Part shown: piece by piece, positions 1 through 8,970 of the stretch | How the letters are laid out: every line of letters begins with the position of its first letter | Position numbering within the stretch: position 1 is the first letter of the stretch | Translations under genes and position numbers: made by a program | The notes under the pieces: generated by a model | What the model was told of the DNA's origin: nothing | What the model saw: only the letters and a program-made list of their open reading frames with translations | Database searches by the model: none | Origin: Actinoplanes italicus | GTDB taxonomy: Bacteria > Actinomycetota > Actinomycetes > Mycobacteriales > Micromonosporaceae | Assembly: GCF_003001815.1 (NCBI RefSeq) | Contig: NZ_PVMZ01000005.1 | Location: 248,001-312,000 of the forward strand | Direction of reading: 5' to 3' | Length of the DNA: 64,000 nt

Positions 1-462
1 GGCGAAGGTCGCGGCGTCCTGGTACTCGTGGCCACGGCTGCCGGTGGCGCCCGGATACGAGTTGAAGTACTGCGCGCAGGTCTTGTCGACCGGCACCTGG
101 TAGATGCCGAACAGCAGGCCACGGGCGTGCAGGTAGTCGCCGAGGGCCTTCATTCCACTCGGGAAGCGCTGCGCGTTGGCGCGCAGGTTGCCGGCGGAGT
201 CGCGGTTCGGGTCGAACCAGCAGTCGTCGACGACCACGTACTTGTAGCCGAGGTCGCGCATGCCGGAACTGACCATGGCGTCGGCGGTCTGGTGCAGCAG
301 GTTCTCGTCGATGTTGCACCCGAAGGTGTTCCAGGTGTTGAAGCCCATCGGTGGCACCCGCCCGACACCGTTGTCGAGGGCTTGCGCGGCCGTCACGGGC
401 ACGCTGACCGCTGCGGCGACGGTCAGAAGGATCGCCGCAGCGAGGCGGCTGAGGGTTCTCAT
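1..462 (-). CDS. Secreted GH27 alpha-galactosidase, N-terminal part (runs off left edge)
   Basis: Only the first 154 codons are present; the gene continues past the left edge. The start ATG at 462 is preceded by an AAGGAG ribosome-binding site. Residues 1 to about 28 form a Sec-type signal peptide (basic start, hydrophobic Ala/Val core). The mature N-terminus carries the GH27/melibiase hallmarks PPMGFNTWNTFGC and VVVDDCW, whose paired Asp residues bind galactose, followed by a FPSGMKALGDYLHARGL segment of the TIM barrel. The catalytic nucleophile (in the family KxDxC motif) would lie beyond the edge. The enzyme should release terminal alpha-galactose from galacto-oligosaccharides or galactomannan outside the cell. 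A perfect palindrome lies 26 bp upstream of the start. It is divergent from another secreted hydrolase. Confidence 0.93.
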   Translation of the reverse strand, partial: MRTLSRLAAAILLTVAAAVSVPVTAAQALDNGVGRVPPMGFNTWNTFGCNIDENLLHQTADAMVSSGMRDLGYKYVVVDDCWFDPNRDSAGNLRANAQRFPSGMKALGDYLHARGLLFGIYQVPVDKTCAQYFNSYPGATGSRGHEYQDAATFA

Positions 463-487
463 CGACTGCTCCTTCTCCGGTTCTGCT

Positions 488-501
488 TGTGAGCGCTCAC
501 A
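488..501. promoter_or_regulatory. LacI-type palindromic operator before the GH27 gene
   Basis: TGTGAGCGCTCACA is a perfect 14-bp palindrome with the central CG typical of LacI/GalR-family operators. It lies 26 bp upstream of the alpha-galactosidase start codon, where a bound repressor could block transcription. The regulator is not in this window. The remainder of the 463-727 divergent region holds no gene. Confidence 0.6.
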
Positions 502-697
502 TAGGTGAACTCGAGTGAAGGATTACAGAGGCGGCTGACCGGTCGCAAGGTTTCCGGTGTATTTCGTAGCCGCAGAATGCGGCACTGAAAAGTGTTACGC
601 CCGGCTATGCCGATGCGTCGCAGCCAGATTGACGGCCACCGCTTGAGCGAGTCGAAATCATCTGGCAATATCTCGCGCAATTACTGCCGTTCTATCT

Positions 698-711
698 TGT
701 TAACGCTAACA
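698..711. promoter_or_regulatory. LacI-type operator before the GH43 gene
   Basis: TGTTAACGCTAACA has perfect 5-bp arms (TGTTA/TAACA) around ACGC and ends 16 bp before the GH43 start codon, between the likely promoter and the GGAG ribosome-binding site. It resembles operators of sugar-responsive LacI-family repressors in actinobacterial hemicellulase genes. It differs from the palindrome upstream of the GH27 gene, which suggests a separate regulator. Confidence 0.55.
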
Positions 712-727
712 GGCTAGGAGCATCCCC

Positions 728-2761
728 ATGAGCAGAGTGCGCAGGCGGCTGGGCTTCGTCCTGGCCGCCGTCCTCACGGCGACGGCCGCCGTCATCGCCG
801 GGGCGCCCGTCGCGTCAGCCGCGACGATCGACACCAGCGCCTCGTACGTGCTGGTCAACCGCAACAGCGGCAAGGCCCTCGACGTCTACAACCTGGCCAC
901 CGGCGACGGCGCCCGGATCACCCAGTGGAGCCGCAACGACCAGGCGCAGCAGCAGTGGCAGTTCGTCGACTCCGGCGGCGGCTACTACCGGCTCAGGTCC
1001 AAGCACTCCGGCAAGGTCCTCGACGTCTCCGGCAACTCGACCGCCGACGGCGGCGCCATCGTGCAGTGGACCGACAACAACGCCGCAAACCAGCAGTTCA
1101 GCATCCAGGACATCGACGGCTACATCCAGCTGATCGGCCGCAACAGCGGCAAGGCCGTCGAGGTGCAGGGCGCGTCCACCGCTGACAACGCCAACATCGT
1201 CCAGTACTCCGACTGGAACGGCGCCAACCAGCAGTGGCAGCTCGTCAAGCTCGGCGGGACGACCCAGCCGCCGGCCGGGACCTTCACCAACCCGGTCGTC
1301 TGGCAGGACTTCGCCGACGGCGACATCATCCGGGTCGGCGACGCCTACTACTACTCGGCGTCGACCATGCACTACTCGCCGGGTGCGCCGATCCTGCGCT
1401 CCTACGACCTGGTCAACTGGGAGTACGCCGGACACTCGGTGCCGCGACTGGACTTCGACTCCTCCGCCTACGACCTGTCCGGCGGCCGTGCCTACGTCAA
1501 GGGCATCTGGGCGTCGACTCTGAACTACCGGCCGAGCAACAGCACGTACTACTGGCTGGGCTGCACCGAGTTCAACCGCACCTACGTCTACACCGCCGGC
1601 GCGGTCGACGGCGCCTGGTCGAAGAAGGCCCGGATCAACAACTGCTACTACGACGCCGGGCTGATGTTCGACAACGACGTCCCCTACGTCGCCTACGGCA
1701 ACGGCACGATCAGCGTCGCGCAGCTGAACTCGGATCTCACCGCCCAGGTGCGGGCGCAGACGGTGTACCAGACCCCGTCGAACATCGGCACCCTCGAGGG
1801 CGCCCGCATGTACAAGCGGGGCAACTACTACTACATCTGGCTGACCCGCCCCGCGAACGGCCAGTACGTGCTGCGGTCGACGAGCCCGTGGGGCCCGTAC
1901 GAGCAGCGCCAGGTCCTTCTCGATCTGCCCGGCCCCATCTCCGGCGGCGGCGTGCCGCACCAGGGCGGCCTGGTCCAGACGCAGGCGGGTGACTGGTGGT
2001 ACATGGCGTTCACCGACGCGTACCCCGGCGGGCGGATGCCGACGCTGGCCCCGATCACCTGGAGCAACGACTGGCCGGTGCTGACCACCGTCAACGGACG
2101 CTGGGGCGCCACCTACCCGAAGCCGAACATCACCACCTCCAAGACCGTGCAGCCGATGATCGGCTCCGACACGTTCACCAGCCTGGGCCACCGCTGGGAG
2201 TGGAACCACAACCCCGACACCAGCAAGTTCAGCGTCGGCAACGGGCTGCGGCTGTCCACCGCGACGGTCACCAACGACCTGTACAGCGCACGCAACACAC
2301 TCACCCACCGCATCCAGGGCCCGTCGTCGACCGCCACCATCGAGCTCGACTACTCGCAGATGGCCAACGGCGACAGGTCCGGGCTGGCGATGCTGCGCGA
2401 TCAGTCGGCGTGGATCGGCATCCGCAAGGACAACGGCGTCACCCGGGTCTCGATGACCAACGGCCTCACCATGAACTCCAGCTGGGCCACCACGGGCACC
2501 GGCAGTGAGGCGGCCGGCGCGAACGTCTCGGGCGGGAAGATCTGGCTGCGGGTCTCCGCCGACATCCGGCCGGGCTCCGGGCGTACGGCCACGTTCTCCT
2601 ACAGCACGAACGGCAGCACCTTCACCAACCTCGGACCGGCGTTCACGCTCAACAACGCCTGGCAGTTCTTCATGGGCTACCGGTTCGCGATGTTCAACTA
2701 CGCCACTCAGGCACTGGGCGGGTCGGTCACGGTCAACAGGTTCGACATGACCGCTCCCTGA
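728..2761 (+). CDS. Secreted CBM13 (ricin-type lectin) - GH43 glycoside hydrolase
   Basis: 677 aa. Residues 1-31 are a signal peptide ending in PVASA. Residues about 32-172 form a ricin-type beta-trefoil (CBM13) with repeated sugar-binding QxW/QxF motifs (QWQF, QFSI, QWQL) and [14 protein letters not shown] repeats. From about residue 178 comes a GH43 five-bladed propeller: [19 protein letters not shown] holds the putative general-base Asp and TLEGARMYK the putative general-acid Glu. The last ~190 residues resemble the concanavalin-like C-terminal domain of GH43 beta-xylosidases. The likely role is release of xylose or arabinose from xylan or arabinan outside the cell; which of the two cannot be told from sequence. 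A GGAG ribosome-binding site and a LacI-type palindrome precede the ATG. Confidence 0.92.
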   Translation: MSRVRRRLGFVLAAVLTATAAVIAGAPVASAATIDTSASYVLVNRNSGKALDVYNLATGDGARITQWSRNDQAQQQWQFVDSGGGYYRLRSKHSGKVLDVSGNSTADGGAIVQWTDNNAANQQFSIQDIDGYIQLIGRNSGKAVEVQGASTADNANIVQYSDWNGANQQWQLVKLGGTTQPPAGTFTNPVVWQDFADGDIIRVGDAYYYSASTMHYSPGAPILRSYDLVNWEYAGHSVPRLDFDSSAYDLSGGRAYVKGIWASTLNYRPSNSTYYWLGCTEFNRTYVYTAGAVDGAWSKKARINNCYYDAGLMFDNDVPYVAYGNGTISVAQLNSDLTAQVRAQTVYQTPSNIGTLEGARMYKRGNYYYIWLTRPANGQYVLRSTSPWGPYEQRQVLLDLPGPISGGGVPHQGGLVQTQAGDWWYMAFTDAYPGGRMPTLAPITWSNDWPVLTTVNGRWGATYPKPNITTSKTVQPMIGSDTFTSLGHRWEWNHNPDTSKFSVGNGLRLSTATVTNDLYSARNTLTHRIQGPSSTATIELDYSQMANGDRSGLAMLRDQSAWIGIRKDNGVTRVSMTNGLTMNSSWATTGTGSEAAGANVSGGKIWLRVSADIRPGSGRTATFSYSTNGSTFTNLGPAFTLNNAWQFFMGYRFAMFNYATQALGGSVTVNRFDMTAP

Positions 2762-2771
2762 CGGACACATG

Positions 2772-2847
2772 CGTCCCTGCGGCCACGGAAGGCCACCGGT
2801 TCATCGGCTGAAGCCGGAACCGGCTCGCCGGACGGGCCGCAGGGACG
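2772..2847 (+). promoter_or_regulatory. Nested stem-loop between the GH43 and chemoreceptor genes
   Basis: A perfect 13-bp inverted repeat (CGTCCCTGCGGCC at 2772-2784, complement at 2835-2847) encloses a second hairpin, GCCGG-AA-CCGGC, at 2813-2824. It starts 11 bp after the GH43 stop and ends 11 bp before the chosen chemoreceptor start. The only purine-rich Shine-Dalgarno candidate for that start, AGGGA at 2841-2845, lies inside the distal arm. It could be the GH43 terminator, a translational control element, or both. Confidence 0.5.
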
Positions 2848-2858
2848 ATCATGACGAG

Positions 2859-4460
2859 ATGACGGTCCTGACCCGCATGCGACTCGGCGTGCGCCTGACG
2901 GTGGCCTTCGCCGTGGTCGTCGGGCTCATGCTGGTGATGATGTCCGAGGCGCTCGCGACGTCGTCGAGCCAGCACGACGCCACCGATCGGATGGAACTCG
3001 CCCAGCAGTTCGTCGCCACGGTCAAGGACGCGAAGTACTCCGCCGCCGACTTCAACGGCTGGCAGACGGCGTACGCCTTCGATGCCGTACGCGACCTTCC
3101 CGGCGCCGCCTCGGACAGCGGAGCCTCCCGGTCGGAGTTCCTCGCCACCGTCGACACGTTCCGCCGGCGTACCGCGGACGCAGCCGAACTGGCCCCCAGC
3201 GACGCGGCCCACGACGACTTGGAGCAGATCAACGGCCTGCTGGACGAGTTCCTGACCATCGACGACCAGGTGGCCCGGCTCTACACCGCCGACGACGACG
3301 CGGCGGCCAGCGCCCTCGTGATGGGCCGCTCGATCGAGCTCTTCAAACAGATCGGTGACCTGCTCGACGCGACGGCCGCCACCGCCGACAGCGAGTTCGC
3401 CACGGCCAAGGCCGACGCGGAGAACGCACACCGCAGCGGCACCCGGCTGACCTGGGGTGTGGGGATCGGCGCGGTCGTGCTCGCCGCGATCCTCGCCGTG
3501 ATGGTGACCCTGTCGGTGACCCGGCCCGTCGAACGGGTCCGCGAACGGCTGGAGCTGCTCGCCGACGGCGACCTGGCGACGCCGATCGTGGTCACCGGCC
3601 GCGACGAGGTGGCACAGATGGCCGGCGCGCTCGACCGTACCCTCACCTCTCTGAGCGGGGTGATGCGCACCATCGACGACTCGTCGGCCGCACTGGCCAC
3701 CGCGGCCGAGGAGATGTCCGCCGCCTCCACCGAGATCGCCGCCTCGGCCGAAGAGTCCGCCGCGCAGGCCCAGACGGTGGCCGACGCCGCCACTCAGGTG
3801 TCGAACAACGTGCAGGCCGTCTCAGCCGGCAGTGAACAGATGGGAGCGTCGATCCGCGAGATCGCCCACTCCACCAGCGAGGCCGCCGCCGTCGCGATCA
3901 CCGCCGTGCGGGCCGCCGAAGCGGCCAACACCACTGTCGCGTCGCTCGGCGAGTCGTCACGGGAGATCAGCGAGGTGGTCAAGGTGATCACCTCGATCGC
4001 GGAGCAGACCAACCTGCTGGCGCTCAACGCGACCATCGAGTCCGCCCGCGCGGGCGAGGCCGGAAAGGGCTTCGCCGTCGTGGCCGGCGAGGTCAAGGAG
4101 CTGGCCCAGGAGACGGCGCGGGCGACCGAGGACATCATCCGCCGCGTCGACGCCATCCAGAGTGGCACGACCAGCGCGGTCGCGGCCATCGGCGAGATCG
4201 CCGCGGTCATCCAGCGGGTCAGCGACTACCAGACCACGATCGCCTCGGCGGTCGAGGAGCAGACCGCCACCACCGCCGAGATGAACCGCAGCGTCTCCGA
4301 CACCGCCCAAGCCGCCGACGCGATCGCCGTGAACGTGTCGACGGTCGCCGAGGCCGCCCAGCACACCACCCACGGCGTGACCGAGGCGCAGCAGGCCACC
4401 GCGGAGCTGGCCGGCATGTCGGCCAACCTGCGGGCCCTGGTCTCGCACTTCCGCTACTGA
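2859..4460 (+). CDS. Methyl-accepting chemotaxis protein (4HB-type sensor, HAMP, MA)
   Basis: 533 aa from the ATG at 2859. An open frame exists from 2769, but its first 30 codons are a Pro/Arg-rich stretch coincident with the inverted repeat, so the later start fits better. There is an N-terminal membrane segment (about residues 8-27), a periplasmic helical region of four-helix-bundle size, a second TM around 195-215, a HAMP domain, and the long cytoplasmic MA coiled coil. The signalling tip carries [20 protein letters not shown], the family's hairpin motif that contacts CheA/CheW. No che genes are in the window, so this is an orphan receptor. The C-terminal half closely resembles that of the receptor at 20088. 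Confidence 0.93.
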   Translation: MTVLTRMRLGVRLTVAFAVVVGLMLVMMSEALATSSSQHDATDRMELAQQFVATVKDAKYSAADFNGWQTAYAFDAVRDLPGAASDSGASRSEFLATVDTFRRRTADAAELAPSDAAHDDLEQINGLLDEFLTIDDQVARLYTADDDAAASALVMGRSIELFKQIGDLLDATAATADSEFATAKADAENAHRSGTRLTWGVGIGAVVLAAILAVMVTLSVTRPVERVRERLELLADGDLATPIVVTGRDEVAQMAGALDRTLTSLSGVMRTIDDSSAALATAAEEMSAASTEIAASAEESAAQAQTVADAATQVSNNVQAVSAGSEQMGASIREIAHSTSEAAAVAITAVRAAEAANTTVASLGESSREISEVVKVITSIAEQTNLLALNATIESARAGEAGKGFAVVAGEVKELAQETARATEDIIRRVDAIQSGTTSAVAAIGEIAAVIQRVSDYQTTIASAVEEQTATTAEMNRSVSDTAQAADAIAVNVSTVAEAAQHTTHGVTEAQQATAELAGMSANLRALVSHFRY

Positions 4461-4493
4461 CTCCCGGTGGCGGCAGGTTCGTACGCTGCGCGG

Positions 4494-4934
4494 ATGACGG
4501 ACGAGGAACTGATCGGACGCCTGATCGACGAGGCGTTTCGGGCGCCCGACTGGCGCGGCGGCGCCGCCCGTCGGGGACACCTCCCCTTGTTCAGCTACTG
4601 GGGCCCCGTCCTGTATCTGACGCCGGCCGGTGACGTCGTCCGCAACGACGACGAGGACGGCCCGCTGCGGCCCGCCGATCCGGGCGAGCGCACCTTCGGC
4701 CTGGCCCGGGCCGCCGAGCTGTATCCCGAGCTGGCCCACCTGAGGCCGCCGCGCCCGCGGCACGCCGTCACCTGCGAACAGTGTCGCGGCCGGGGCCGGT
4801 TGACGGTGTCCCAGGGGAGGGCCGCACCGTGGGACGGCACCCGGTCGTTCGTGTTCTGCCCCGGCTGCGACAGTCTCGGATGGACCTCACCGGCCGAGGG
4901 CGGCGATGAACGGGCCCCGGATCACGGCCGGTAG
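4494..4934 (+). CDS. Hypothetical protein with paired CxxC motifs
   Basis: 146 aa. The frame is open from a GTG at 4467, but the ATG at 4494 (TDEELIGRLIDEAF) is the more natural start. No family was recognised. The C-terminal third has CEQCRGRGRL and FCPGCDSLGW, two CxxC pairs about 35 residues apart, resembling a single DnaJ-type zinc-ribbon unit, so it probably binds one zinc ion. The N-terminal part is acidic and aromatic. It overlaps the kdpE 3' end by 13 bp tail to tail. Confidence 0.6.
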   Translation: MTDEELIGRLIDEAFRAPDWRGGAARRGHLPLFSYWGPVLYLTPAGDVVRNDDEDGPLRPADPGERTFGLARAAELYPELAHLRPPRPRHAVTCEQCRGRGRLTVSQGRAAPWDGTRSFVFCPGCDSLGWTSPAEGGDERAPDHGR

Positions 4935-5599
4935 CGGTAGCCCATGCCGGGTTCGGTGAGCAGATGGCGGGGCCGGGCGGGATCGGCCTCGAGTTTGCGG
5001 CGCAGGCGGGCCATGTATTGGCGCAGGTAGTTGGTCTGGCCGTGGTACTCGGGCCCCCAGACGTCGTGCAGCAGGTGCCGCTGGCTGATGAGCTTGCCGG
5101 GGTGACGCAGCAGGTGTTCGAGCAGCTGCCATTCGGTGGGGGTCAGCCGTACCTCGGAGTCGTCGCCGGTGACGGAGCGGGCGGCCAGGTCGACGGTGTA
5201 CCGGCCGATGAGGACCTGCGGCCCGGCGTCGTCGCCGTTGTGGGTACGGCGGGTGACGGCGCGGATCCTGGCGAGGAGCTCGTCGATGCTGAACGGTTTG
5301 GTGATGTAGTCGTCGGCGCCCGCGTCGAGAGCTTGGACCTTGTCGAGGCTGCCGGCGCGTCCGGACAGCACGATGATGGGGACGGCGGTCCAGCCGCGCA
5401 GGCCGCGGACGACCTCGGTGCCGTCCATGTCGGGCAGTCCGAGGTCGAGGACGACCAGGTCGGGGTGGTTACGGGCGGCCAGGTGCAGCCCGGAGGCGGC
5501 GTCGGGTGCGGTGTCGACGGTGTAGCCGCGAGCCTTGAGATAGATCCGCAGGGCCCGCACGATCTGCGGCTCGTCGTCGACGACGAGTACGCGGGTCAT
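4922..5599 (-). CDS. kdpE: KdpE, response regulator of the potassium system
   Basis: 225 aa OmpR/PhoB-type response regulator. The receiver domain (1-115) has the acidic pair DD at 8-9, the phospho-acceptor Asp52 in VVLDLGLPDMDG and the conserved Lys in ITKPFS. The C-terminal winged helix (about 130-225) includes RLTPTEWQLLEHLLRHPGKL and a GYRYRP end typical of KdpE. It is the last gene of the kdp operon, and its ATG overlaps the kdpD stop (ATGA, 5596-5599). Phosphorylated KdpE is expected to activate the kdp promoter under potassium limitation or osmotic stress. Confidence 0.95.
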   Translation of the reverse strand: MTRVLVVDDEPQIVRALRIYLKARGYTVDTAPDAASGLHLAARNHPDLVVLDLGLPDMDGTEVVRGLRGWTAVPIIVLSGRAGSLDKVQALDAGADDYITKPFSIDELLARIRAVTRRTHNGDDAGPQVLIGRYTVDLAARSVTGDDSEVRLTPTEWQLLEHLLRHPGKLISQRHLLHDVWGPEYHGQTNYLRQYMARLRRKLEADPARPRHLLTEPGMGYRYRP

Positions 5600-8088
5600 G
5601 CCGGTTCCCCGGCGGGCAGGGCGACGATCATGGTGAGTCCGCCTCCGGGGGTCTCGTCGGGGGTGAGGGTGCCGCCCATGGCTTCGGTGAGGCCGCGGGA
5701 CAGGGCCAGGCCGAGACCGACGCCGGTGTGGTTGTCACGGTCGCCGAGGCGCTGGAAGGGCAGGAAGACGTCGTCCCACCGATCGTGGGGTATGCCGGGG
5801 CCGTGGTCGATGACGCGTAGTTCGATGATGCCGCCGTGGCTGCTGCCCGTGATGACCGGTGGCTGACCGGGCGGGCTGTAGCGCAGCGCGTTGCCGACCA
5901 GGTTGACCAGGACGCGTTCGAGCAGGCCGGGGTCGGCGCGCAACGGCGGCAGATCGTCGGGCACGTGCACCCTGACCTGCCGTCCACCGGGTCCGATCTC
6001 GTCGAGGGCACGCGGCACCACCTCCTCCGCGCCGACCTCGATGACGGCGATGCCGAGGGCTCCGGCCTGCAGGCGGCTCATGTCGAGCAGGTTGGCCACG
6101 AGCCGGTCGAGGCGGTCGAGGGACTCCTCGGTGGTGGCCAGCAGTTCCTCGCGGTCGGTGTCGTCGAGCTGGATGTCGGGGCTGCGCAGACCGGCGACCG
6201 CGGCCGTGGCCGCCGCCAGCGGGGTGCGCAGGTCGTGGCTGACCGCTGCGAGCAGAGCGGTACGCAGCCTGTTCGCCTCGGCAAGCGGTTTGGCGGCGGC
6301 CGCTTCGGTGGCCAGGCGCTCCTGTTTCAGGGCGACGGCGGCCTGGGCGGCGAAGGCCTCCACGATGCGACGGTCGGAGGCCTCCAGGATCCGGCCGCGC
6401 AGCAGCACCGTCAGATCGCCGTCGGCCTTGACCTCGACGTCGGCCTCCGCCGGGGTGGCGCACAGCTGCTGACCGACGCCGGCGACGACGGTGTCGCCGT
6501 CGAGCAGGGTCACCGAGTCGAGGGCGAAGGTCTCGCGGAGCCGGTCGAGCAGGGCCATCAGGGGTCGTTCGCCGCGCAGCACGCTGCCGGCGACGGTGGC
6601 CAGGGTCTGCGCGTCGGCGGACGCCTGGGCGGCCTGCCGGGTCTTGCGGGCGGCCGTGTCCACGACCCAGCTGACGGCCACGGCCACGGCGACGAAGACG
6701 GCCAGGGCCAGCAGGTTCTGAACCTCGGCGATCGAGAACCGGCCCAGCGGCGGGGTGAAGAACCAGTTGAGGATCACGGACCCGCCGACGGCCGCGATCA
6801 GGGCGGGCCACAGGCCGCCGATCAGGGCGACACCCACGACGGCCGCCAGGAACAGCAGGATGTTGTTGGTCAGCGACAGGTGCGGGCCGAGTTTGAGCAG
6901 CGCGACCAGCAGCGGCAGGCCGAGAAGCGCCGCGGCGAATCCGGCGGCGCGGCGCCGCCGGGACAGCGCCGCCGGCAGCGGGCCCCGGCGGCGGCCCTGA
7001 CCGGCACGCTCGTGGGGCACCAAATGTACGTCGATGGAACCGGACCGGGCGATGGTGGTGACGCCGACCCCGGCGGCGAACAATCGCGCGAACCGGCCGC
7101 GGCTGGAGGCGCCCAGGACGATCTGGGTGGCGTTGGCGCCGCGGGCGAAGTCGAGCAGTGCCTGCGGGATGTCGGCACCGACGACCTGGTGGTAGCTGCC
7201 GCCGAGGCTCTCGACCAGGACCCGCTGCCGGGCGAGCGCGGCCGGGTCGGCGCCGGCGAGTCCGTCGCTGCGGGCCACGTGCACGGCCATCAGGTCGGCG
7301 CCCTTGGTGCGGGCGGCGATCCTCCAGGCACGCCGGATGAGGGTGTCGCCTTCGGGGCCGCCGGTCAGCGCGACGACGACGCGTTCGCGCGTCTCCCAGG
7401 TGGAGTCGATGGCGTGGTCGGTGCGGTACCGGCCGAGCTGGTCGTCGACCTTGTCGGCCAGCCACAGCAGGGCCAGTTCGCGCAGGGCGGTGAGGTTGCC
7501 GGTGCGGAAGTAGTTGCCGAGAGCCGCGTCGATCTTCTCGGGCCGGTAGACGTTGCCGTGCGCCATCCGGCGGCGCAGCGCCTCGGGGGTCATGTCGACG
7601 AGTTCGACCTGCTCGGCGGCGCGGACGAACCCGTCGGGCACTGTCTCACGCTGCTGGGCGCCGGTGATCCGGGCGACGACGTCGTTGAGCGACTCCAGGT
7701 GCTGGACGTTCACGGTGGTCAGCACGCTGATGCCCGCGTCGAGCAGCTCTTGGACGTCCTGCCACCGTTTGGCGTTGCGGGACCCGGGGACGTTGGTGTG
7801 GGCGAGCTCGTCGACGACGGCGATCCCGGGCCGGCGGGCGAGGACGGCGTCGAGGTCCATCTCGGTGAACGTCGCGCCGCGGTGGTCCATCGCGCGGCGC
7901 GGCACCACCTCGAGGTCGCCGAGCATGGCTGCCGTGTGTTTGCGGCCGTGCGTCTCGACCAGGGCGATCACGACGTCGGTGCCGCGCTCGGCGCGGCGAT
8001 GGGCTTCTTCGAGCATGGTGTACGTCTTGCCGACGCCCGGAGCGGCGCCGAGGTAGATCCGCAGTTCACCGCGAGGCATGAGGGCCAT
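5596..8088 (-). CDS. kdpD: KdpD, potassium/osmo-sensing histidine kinase
   Basis: 830 aa from the ATG at 8088 (M-A-L-M-P-R-G), chosen because it falls 58 nt after kdpC and has a purine-rich GGACGAGAGA upstream; the open frame extends to 8190, which would overlap kdpC. The N-terminal KdpD domain has a Walker A motif, GAAPGVGKT (14-22), and DELAHTN, followed by a universal-stress-like domain (VVALTGGPEGD), four closely spaced TM helices in the middle, a GAF-like region, the DHp box SHDLRTPLAA with the phospho-acceptor His, and an HATPase domain with NLVGNALRYSPPG and GVGLGLALSRGL. It controls KdpE in response to potassium and osmotic signals. Confidence 0.95.
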   Translation of the reverse strand: MALMPRGELRIYLGAAPGVGKTYTMLEEAHRRAERGTDVVIALVETHGRKHTAAMLGDLEVVPRRAMDHRGATFTEMDLDAVLARRPGIAVVDELAHTNVPGSRNAKRWQDVQELLDAGISVLTTVNVQHLESLNDVVARITGAQQRETVPDGFVRAAEQVELVDMTPEALRRRMAHGNVYRPEKIDAALGNYFRTGNLTALRELALLWLADKVDDQLGRYRTDHAIDSTWETRERVVVALTGGPEGDTLIRRAWRIAARTKGADLMAVHVARSDGLAGADPAALARQRVLVESLGGSYHQVVGADIPQALLDFARGANATQIVLGASSRGRFARLFAAGVGVTTIARSGSIDVHLVPHERAGQGRRRGPLPAALSRRRRAAGFAAALLGLPLLVALLKLGPHLSLTNNILLFLAAVVGVALIGGLWPALIAAVGGSVILNWFFTPPLGRFSIAEVQNLLALAVFVAVAVAVSWVVDTAARKTRQAAQASADAQTLATVAGSVLRGERPLMALLDRLRETFALDSVTLLDGDTVVAGVGQQLCATPAEADVEVKADGDLTVLLRGRILEASDRRIVEAFAAQAAVALKQERLATEAAAAKPLAEANRLRTALLAAVSHDLRTPLAAATAAVAGLRSPDIQLDDTDREELLATTEESLDRLDRLVANLLDMSRLQAGALGIAVIEVGAEEVVPRALDEIGPGGRQVRVHVPDDLPPLRADPGLLERVLVNLVGNALRYSPPGQPPVITGSSHGGIIELRVIDHGPGIPHDRWDDVFLPFQRLGDRDNHTGVGLGLALSRGLTEAMGGTLTPDETPGGGLTMIVALPAGEPA

Positions 8089-8146
8089 TCTCTCGTCCGT
8101 GGAGGCCGGCCGGCCCTGAAGCGACAGGGCCGGCCCGCCGCGTCCT

Positions 8147-8965
8147 TCACCTGCCGTCCAGTGCCACGTTGAGTTCGAGGACGTTGACACCGGGTTCGCC
8201 GAGGAATCCGAGGGTACGGCCGTCGGTGTGCTCGGTGATCAACTCCCGGACCCGGGCGAGGTCGAGGTTGCGTTCACGGGCGACGCGCGGTGCCTGGAGC
8301 GCGGCATAGGCGGGGCTGATGTGCGGATCGAGGCCGCTGCCGCTGGCGGTGACCGCGTCGGCGGGCACGACGGGTCGCGACGGCGCGTCGCCGCGGACGG
8401 GGGTGATCACGGCGCCGAGGGCCCGGTAGTCCACGCCGTTCTCCGCCGGCTCGACCCGGACACCCTGGTAGACGGCCAGGAACGGGGTGCCGGTCTGATT
8501 GACCGACACGACCCTGGTGACCGGCCCGGTGAAGCCGTCACGGTGGAACACCGCGAGGACCGCGCCGACGCCCTCGGCGGTGCAGTAGGGCCGGCGGCCG
8601 TCGACGCCCTCACGCTCGCCGACGGCGAGACTGCGCGCGCAGACCTGGGTGAGCAGGCTCGGCGACGGATCGTCGCCGAGGGTGTCGACGATGCTCTCCG
8701 GGCCGAGGTTGCTCGCGCCGGTCGCGGCCGGGTCGTACCCGGTCGCTGACGGCCGGCTCTGGAAGTAGCGGGAATCGTCGTCGAAGGACTGGCCGATCAG
8801 GGTGCTGCCGGCCGGGCCGATCGAGCCGGACGCCCTGCCGGACAGGCCGGGCAGGGTACCGATCCCGACCATGAGCAGCGGGTACGCCAGGCCGAGAACG
8901 ACGGTGAGGACGAGCAGCGCACGCAGCGCCGCGAGGTGCTGGGCAAGCCAGGCGGGAAGTCGCAT
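8147..8965 (-). CDS. kdpC: KdpC, potassium-transporting ATPase C subunit
   Basis: 272 aa, with one N-terminal TM (about 12-36) and the family block GPAGSTLIGQSF. C-terminal DPHISPAYA and RVARERNL...LVxxHTDGRTLGFLGEPGVNVLELN features are canonical. KdpC stabilises the KdpFABC complex and assists ATP binding by KdpB. The protein is clearly longer than the usual ~190-200 aa form, because a central stretch (roughly residues 100-175, with two Cys) is inserted. It starts 5 nt after kdpB ends, as expected for an operon. Confidence 0.93.
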   Translation of the reverse strand: MRLPAWLAQHLAALRALLVLTVVLGLAYPLLMVGIGTLPGLSGRASGSIGPAGSTLIGQSFDDDSRYFQSRPSATGYDPAATGASNLGPESIVDTLGDDPSPSLLTQVCARSLAVGEREGVDGRRPYCTAEGVGAVLAVFHRDGFTGPVTRVVSVNQTGTPFLAVYQGVRVEPAENGVDYRALGAVITPVRGDAPSRPVVPADAVTASGSGLDPHISPAYAALQAPRVARERNLDLARVRELITEHTDGRTLGFLGEPGVNVLELNVALDGR

Positions 8966-8970
8966 CTGGA

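Noticed and set aside
815..2770. Long open frame antisense to the GH43 gene
   Set aside because: GC-rich third positions keep complementary frames open. The product is Val/Gly/Arg-rich without any domain, and the plus-strand protein is certain.
5836..8172. Long plus-strand open frame across kdpD
   Set aside because: It is antisense to a clear KdpD. Composition is low-complexity Gly/Gln/Asp with no start signal.
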